Shown: positions 13,775 through 17,887 of the stretch, piece after piece | Numbering within the stretch: position 1 is the first letter of the stretch | Layout: each line of letters begins with the position of its first letter | Origin: Clostridia bacterium | GTDB taxonomy: Bacteria > Bacillota > Clostridia > Lachnospirales > WQUN01 | Assembly (NCBI GenBank): GCA_025997155.1 | Contig: BNUF01000038.1 | Span: 1 to 17,887 of the forward strand | DNA: 17,887 nt | Direction of reading: 5' to 3' | The notes under the pieces: generated by a model | The model's database searches: none | Told to the model about the DNA's origin: nothing | The model's input: the letters and a program-made list of their open reading frames with translations, nothing else | Translations under genes and position numbers: made by a program

Positions 13775-13927
13775 ATGCTGGGTTTCTTGACTTTTATTTT
13801 TACGACGCTGACTGTTCTCACGGTCAAATTCAAAAAGGCTTACGCGGAGTTTGACAGGCTCGTAGTCTGGGGGACGCTCGGGGTTTTAGTATTTATCGGC
13901 GTTTGCTATGTTTTGTTTTCAAAGTGA
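13775..13927 (+). CDS. 50-residue membrane protein with two helices
   Basis: ATG 13775 directly follows the previous gene's TAA (13772-13774), with GAGGG at 13762-13766. The product has an N-terminal hydrophobic helix (FLTFIFTTLTVLTV), a charged loop (KFKKAYAEFDR), and a second helix (GTLGVLVFIGVCYVLF) ending in SK. Both helices are long enough to span the membrane. It fits the small membrane components often found in conjugation or secretion operons, but no family is recognisable. The stop overlaps the SD of the methyltransferase gene. Confidence 0.7.
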   Translation: MLGFLTFIFTTLTVLTVKFKKAYAEFDRLVVWGTLGVLVFIGVCYVLFSK

Positions 13928-13939
13928 GGGGGCTTGAAT

Positions 13940-16144
13940 TTGAAAATCAGGTTGGGGAGTTTGTTCGACGGTGCGGGCGGCTTTCCTTTGGCGGGGCTGT
14001 GCGCGGATATTACGCCCGTGTGGGGCAGCGAGATTGAACCGTTTCCCGCCCTTGTCACACACCGCCGTCTGCCCGAAACTCTGCAACTCGGCGACTTGAC
14101 AAAGATTGACGGCGCGAAAATTCCGCCCGTCCAGATAATCACTTTTGGAAGTCCGTGTCAAGATTTATCGATAGCTAAGGGCAAGCGTGACGGACTTAAC
14201 GGCAAGCGTTCGGGGCTTTTTTCGGAAGCAGTCAGAATTATCAAAGAGATGAGGGAAGCTACAAGTGAAAAAGAACCGCGGTTCGCCGTCTGGGAAAACG
14301 TTGTCGGAGCGTTCTCAAGCCGAAAAGGTGAAGACTTCAGGCTCGTCCTCGAAGAACTCGTCAAAATCAGAGATTTCGGTGTATCAATACCTCGACCTAA
14401 GGAAAAGTGGCGGGAAGCGGGAGAAATCGTGGGAGACGATTACTCTGTCGCTTGGCGCGTCCTTGCGGCGGAGATGTGGGGCGTCCCCCAAAGACGCCAT
14501 AGAATCTACCTTGTCGCGGATTTTGGAGGCGAAAGCGCATCCGAGATTTTATTTGAGCGCGAAAGCGTGCTTGGGTATTTTACGCCGAGCGATTCGGCGC
14601 GGGAAAGAATTGCCGCAACTGCTCCTTACGGCGTTGCTGCGGCAGGCGAAAATCAAGGGTTTGGCGGAAGTGGATTTGAACGCGGAGGACGAGGACGAAA
14701 CAGAGGAAACTTCAGAGTAGCGAGCGGTTTTAACGGGCATAAGTCTGTCACGGGAACGATACAGTACGCTGAAAACCGCGCCCCGACGCTTGAGGCAAAT
14801 ATGCCGTCAAACGTGCTTGTATCCGAGGTTTACGGGCTTGTTTCAAAAGGGTCTAACTCTTGGAAAAGCGACAACCCCAAAAGCGGTTGCTATAAAGCGG
14901 ATACGGCGCGGACTCTCGACCAAAACGGCGGAACGCCCCTAAGCAATCAAGGAGGTATGCTTGTCACCGAAATATCTTCTGACGCGTACAATCCGTGGGA
15001 TTTTCAAAGCAAGCGCGTTCGGCGGCTTGACGGTTTCGCCGCCAACATTAACTCGGGCGGGGGCGGGGGCGGAGCGCAGACGGGGCTTTATCTTGTACCT
15101 GCCGTTCCTTGCGCGGGATTTGTAGGAAGACAAGGCGCGGGTGCGGGGAGCGTCGGGTATCAGGAAAATGTCGCGCCGACGCTTAGGAGTGATATTGTGT
15201 CCGACGTGGTTTATCAGGAACTGATTTATCCCGAAAAAGAGGCGCGGACGCTTACGGCAGAAGCGGACGGAGGGAATTGCGTTGACAGAGGACCTAACTT
15301 TATTGTCAGCAAAGTTTATGACGCAAGAGGCAACGGCTGCGGCAATGTCGCGAACACGATTACGGGCGACCACAACGGGCATACCAACGACTATATGGCG
15401 GTTTGCGTACAGGGGAACACCATAGAACGCTCCGACACGGCGGGTGCGGAGGGCAAGGGCGCGCTGATTGAGCAAAGTTACACACTAAGCACGGCGGATA
15501 AACACGCGGTCGCGTATTGCCTTGACCGCGCTTCTTATAATCAAGGGCAAAACGCCTTGTTTAGTATGGGAATAGCGGAAGAACAAAGCCCGACGCTTGT
15601 CGCAAAGGGACCGCACGCTGTGGCGCAAAACGCTGAGGATTGCGCGGCGTTTACAGTCGGCAACGGGCAGACGGACGCTCTCGAACGACTTAACCCGATT
15701 GCGGGAACGCTCGACTGTATGCACGAGACGCAAATTTTGATTAACGCAAGTGAAAACCCGTCCGCAAAAGGGTTTGCGGATACTGTTAAAGATGTTGTGA
15801 GCTACATTGTTCGCAGACTAACCCCATTGGAATGTTGCAGGCTGCAAGGATACCCGGATTGGTGGTGTGAGGGGCTTGCGGAGACTTATCTGACTGAATC
15901 CGACGACCCTAAAAAAATTTCGTATGAAAAGTGGTGGGAAGTCGCGGTGTGGCAGCTTTCCTTCGCGGAGGCGGGGCGGCCGAAAAGCTGGGGTTACGTC
16001 AAAAACTGGCTTAGACAGCCGTCTTCGGACGCGGTTATGTACAAAATGTGGGGTAATTCGCTCGCTATTCCGTGCGCGTTTACCGTGTTAAACGGAATCG
16101 CGGGGCTTTTGCGTGACGAGGAACGATTTGAGAGAGGGGAATGA
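13940..16144 (+). CDS. DNA (cytosine-5-)-methyltransferase with a very large recognition region
   Basis: 734 residues from TTG 13940, chosen because GAGGGGG (13926-13932) is 7 nt away; the TTG at 13934 is too close. It transfers methyl groups from S-adenosylmethionine to C5 of cytosine. Family motifs run in the right order: I, LFDGAGG (8-14); IV, GSPCQDLS with catalytic C73; VI, ENV (119-121); VIII, QRRHR (184-188); IX, RRLTPLECCRLQGYP (from 625); X, MWGNSLAIP (from 703). About 430 residues lie between motifs VIII and IX, far more than the one target-recognition domain of ordinary members. That part contains repeated (A/S)xTL-type segments, as in many phage and ICE enzymes. No restriction endonuclease gene is adjacent, so it is probably an orphan enzyme that protects the element from host restriction or marks its own DNA. 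The stop overlaps the next gene's first ATG. Confidence 0.93.
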   Translation: MKIRLGSLFDGAGGFPLAGLCADITPVWGSEIEPFPALVTHRRLPETLQLGDLTKIDGAKIPPVQIITFGSPCQDLSIAKGKRDGLNGKRSGLFSEAVRIIKEMREATSEKEPRFAVWENVVGAFSSRKGEDFRLVLEELVKIRDFGVSIPRPKEKWREAGEIVGDDYSVAWRVLAAEMWGVPQRRHRIYLVADFGGESASEILFERESVLGYFTPSDSARERIAATAPYGVAAAGENQGFGGSGFERGGRGRNRGNFRVASGFNGHKSVTGTIQYAENRAPTLEANMPSNVLVSEVYGLVSKGSNSWKSDNPKSGCYKADTARTLDQNGGTPLSNQGGMLVTEISSDAYNPWDFQSKRVRRLDGFAANINSGGGGGGAQTGLYLVPAVPCAGFVGRQGAGAGSVGYQENVAPTLRSDIVSDVVYQELIYPEKEARTLTAEADGGNCVDRGPNFIVSKVYDARGNGCGNVANTITGDHNGHTNDYMAVCVQGNTIERSDTAGAEGKGALIEQSYTLSTADKHAVAYCLDRASYNQGQNALFSMGIAEEQSPTLVAKGPHAVAQNAEDCAAFTVGNGQTDALERLNPIAGTLDCMHETQILINASENPSAKGFADTVKDVVSYIVRRLTPLECCRLQGYPDWWCEGLAETYLTESDDPKKISYEKWWEVAVWQLSFAEAGRPKSWGYVKNWLRQPSSDAVMYKMWGNSLAIPCAFTVLNGIAGLLRDEERFERGE

Positions 16145-16146
16145 GA

Positions 16147-16647
16147 ATGCCGATAGAGTTAGGAAACAAGGTTTCGGAAGAAGATAAAAAAACGGTTTTG
16201 GAGAAACGGCAACCGCCGCCAAAGTATGAAGAAGGGTTTGGAACACCCGACGACGAGGAAGCGGAGGAGGACGCTGACGACGATTTTGCCGTGCCGTCAA
16301 AGGGCGGCGGTTTCGGGGGCGGGAGCGTATCTCCGCGAACGGGCGTAAACCCCGCCGCCGCAATGCCTCAAACGCCGATGACACAACCAAGCAAGACGGA
16401 CGAGGTAATCGGCAAAGTGATAGGCGACGTTACCGAAAAGGGGTACGAGCTTATCGTGCTTGCGCTCGGCTCGGCGTTTCGCGTAATCAAAGAAACGCGC
16501 AAATTCGCGGAGTTCTGCGACAAGAAGAATTGCTTTGATTTATCGAAACTCATAAGAACTGTCGGATACGCTGAAACTGGCGCGGGGCTTGCCTGCACAC
16601 TTTTTACGCGCTTACAAGTGCGTTTCATTTTTTGCCGCAAGGCATAA
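16147..16647 (+). CDS. N-terminal part of a coupling ATPase, frame broken near 16601
   Basis: The likely start is ATG 16147, 6 nt after AGGGGA; ATG 16141 overlaps the methyltransferase stop and is too near the SD. The frame encodes an acidic, Pro/Gly-rich, disordered N-terminus (about residues 1-85), a helical region (TDEVIGKVIGDV onward), and the start of a hydrophobic segment (AETGAGLACTLF). It then runs into an unrelated tail (TRLQVRFIFCRKA) and stops at TAA 16645. The continuation of the protein lies in the -1 frame from about 16575. One extra T in the T5 run at 16601-16605 would join the two frames and restore a continuous hydrophobic helix. Read with the following entry as one gene. Confidence 0.65.
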   Translation: MPIELGNKVSEEDKKTVLEKRQPPPKYEEGFGTPDDEEAEEDADDDFAVPSKGGGFGGGSVSPRTGVNPAAAMPQTPMTQPSKTDEVIGKVIGDVTEKGYELIVLALGSAFRVIKETRKFAEFCDKKNCFDLSKLIRTVGYAETGAGLACTLFTRLQVRFIFCRKA

Positions 16648-17887
16648 CCTTTATATTATGCGGGTTTGCGCTGAAATTCGTCGCGGATAAAAGCGGTATC
16701 TTTAAGGGTGAAGCCGTTATTTATGACGAAAGCGAAAACAAAGCGGTTAGGCAAGAAAAACGCCCCGAAGTTTCAAAAAAATCAGAAGTGCTATCGCCTT
16801 TTGCGGAAGATGACGAAGACGATTTCAATGAGTTTGAAAAGCCGCAGAAACAACCGCCGCCACCGCCTAAACACCAAGCTCCAACTCGTCCAAGCGGATT
16901 TCAACTGATTAAGCAAGTGAACAGCGGAATTATGCCACCAGCGAAACCGCCGATTCAAACACCACAACCGCCGCAAGAAAAATCGAAAGAAGAAACCCCG
17001 CAATTCTCGAAAAACATTGACGGCAACGCGGTTTTTGTCAACCGCAAATATCTTCTCGATACGTTCATACGCGCCTTACCGCTTAACACAACGGGATTCT
17101 CCGATGTTAATCTCATAGACACCAACTCCGAGCTGTACCTAACCCTTGAAACGGCGGCGTTAAAGGCGTTAGCTTCGGCTAAAAAAGTCACGCTTAACGA
17201 CATTACGGCGCGTCTCACAAAAGCGGTTGAAAGCTACTTCTGCTACACTTTGTACATCTCCCGAACGGCGGTTAATCTTAGCAATCTCGCCGCGATTGAA
17301 ACTGAAATCGGCGCGTATTTCAAACTAAACAGCGACGACGCGTCCGTCAGCGGAGAAGTGACTATTGAGGGAGATTTTTATAAAATAATCGTCTACAAAG
17401 GCGTGAATCCATTGATTACACTCGGCGACTGCCTTAGTCTGCCGAAAGTATATGATTTTTTTGCGAACGAGAAAAACGCGCTACCGATGATTGCTGGGGT
17501 TAAGGCGGACGGCGAGCCTCTTTTGACGGACGCGAAAAACATTTACAGTATGATGACGGTCGGCGAGCCGAGGACGGGTAAATCGTGGTCTTTGCTTGCC
17601 AAACTGCTTCAAATGTGTCTTTTCAACACTCCTCAAGACGTGCAGTTTATTATAATCGACCCGAAGAATACCGCGTTATTAAGCAGTTTGTCAACGCTCC
17701 CGCACGTTTGCGGTTTCCACGGCTCTGATAAGGCGTATGACGTGCTTTCGGATTTAATCAACTATGAGGGGACATACCGCGAAAAACTCTTGCTTGATAA
17801 TCAGTGCGACACTATCTATGAGCTGAGAAGCCAAAAAGGGATTAAGATTCCAGTAATTTGGGTAGTCATAGACGAGGTTGTCGCCCT
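16575..17887 (+). CDS. FtsK/TcpA-like coupling ATPase, continuation after the frame break (3' end outside window)
   Basis: This frame opens after TGA 16572-16574 and stays open to the window edge for 1313 nt, with no SD-backed start of its own. It begins with membrane-helix sequence (FYALTSAFHFL, then GITFILCGFALKFV). A Pro/Gln-rich linker and a mixed domain follow, then a P-loop motor: Walker A GEPRTGKSW (17562-17588), a strand FIIIDPKN in the family's DPK position, and Walker B VIWVVIDE (D codon 17871-17873). Two N-terminal membrane helices followed by an FtsK-type motor is the layout of conjugative coupling proteins such as TcpA, which dock the relaxosome to the transfer channel. The C-terminus is cut off by the window. 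Confidence 0.75.
16600..16606 (+). other. Frame-break site in a T5 run
   Basis: CTTTTTA lies within the 70-nt overlap of the two open frames (16575-16644). In frame 0 the codons are CTT TTT ACG, so TTT could slip back one base onto TTT. The full tandem heptamer usual for programmed -1 frameshifting is absent. A one-base deletion, real or from sequencing, is the simpler reading. Confidence 0.5.

Noticed and set aside
14265..14720. 151-codon plus-strand frame inside the methyltransferase gene
   Set aside because: It overlaps methyltransferase motifs VI and VIII in another frame. The product is Lys/Ser/Arg-rich without family features, and there is no independent SD.
16708..16908. 66-codon plus-strand frame after the frame break
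   Set aside because: It is in the wrong frame relative to the conserved ATPase sequence, has a basic low-complexity product and lacks an SD.

Overview
This window looks like part of an integrative and conjugative, or otherwise mobile, element in a Gram-positive-type (Bacillota, probably Clostridia-like) genome. That placement is inference. It rests on purine-rich Shine-Dalgarno (SD) sites before almost every gene, several TTG starts set by those sites, S-layer-homology (SLH) surface anchoring, intrinsic terminators, and a tight run of genes that includes two P-loop ATPases of FtsK/HerA type plus an orphan phage/ICE-style cytosine methyltransferase. No integrase, relaxase, tRNA, rRNA or CRISPR array was seen. 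All supported genes are on the + strand.

Layout. (1) 3-251 is the 3' end of an unknown gene, followed by a hairpin. (2) 252-1075 is an AT-rich non-coding region of about 820 bp, full of structure: long inverted repeats, 22-23-bp degenerate tandem repeats, a duplicated AT-rich block, and two near-identical 36-bp direct repeats. Those 36-bp repeats carry six GTAC-centred palindromes on near-helical phasing. The region resembles an operator cluster or an iteron/origin. (3) 1076-2926 encodes a 616-residue protein whose C-terminal half is a complete secreted SLH protein with its own SD and start at 1838; an extra N-terminal domain is fused in frame. (4) 2955-8192 encodes a 1745-residue secreted protein with a seven-cysteine cluster. 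Genes 3 and 4 look like one cell-surface operon.

(5) 8264-9065 is a self-contained small transcription unit with a near-consensus promoter. It encodes an unknown 82-residue protein and an overlapping retropepsin-like (clan AA) aspartic protease, bounded on both sides by intrinsic terminators. (6) From 9137 to the window edge is a compact operon: a 1307-residue P-loop ATPase with a C-terminal membrane helix, an unknown 234-residue protein, a 50-residue two-helix membrane protein, a 734-residue C5 cytosine methyltransferase with a very large recognition region, and the N-terminal part of a membrane-anchored FtsK/TcpA-like coupling ATPase. The reading frame of that last gene is broken near a T5 run at 16601-16605.

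How the parts may work together (inference): the surface operon would make donor-cell envelope or contact proteins, and the two ATPases and small membrane protein would form a DNA-transfer motor. The methyltransferase would protect or mark the element's DNA. The protease pair looks like independent cargo or a regulatory cassette inserted between the surface and motor modules.
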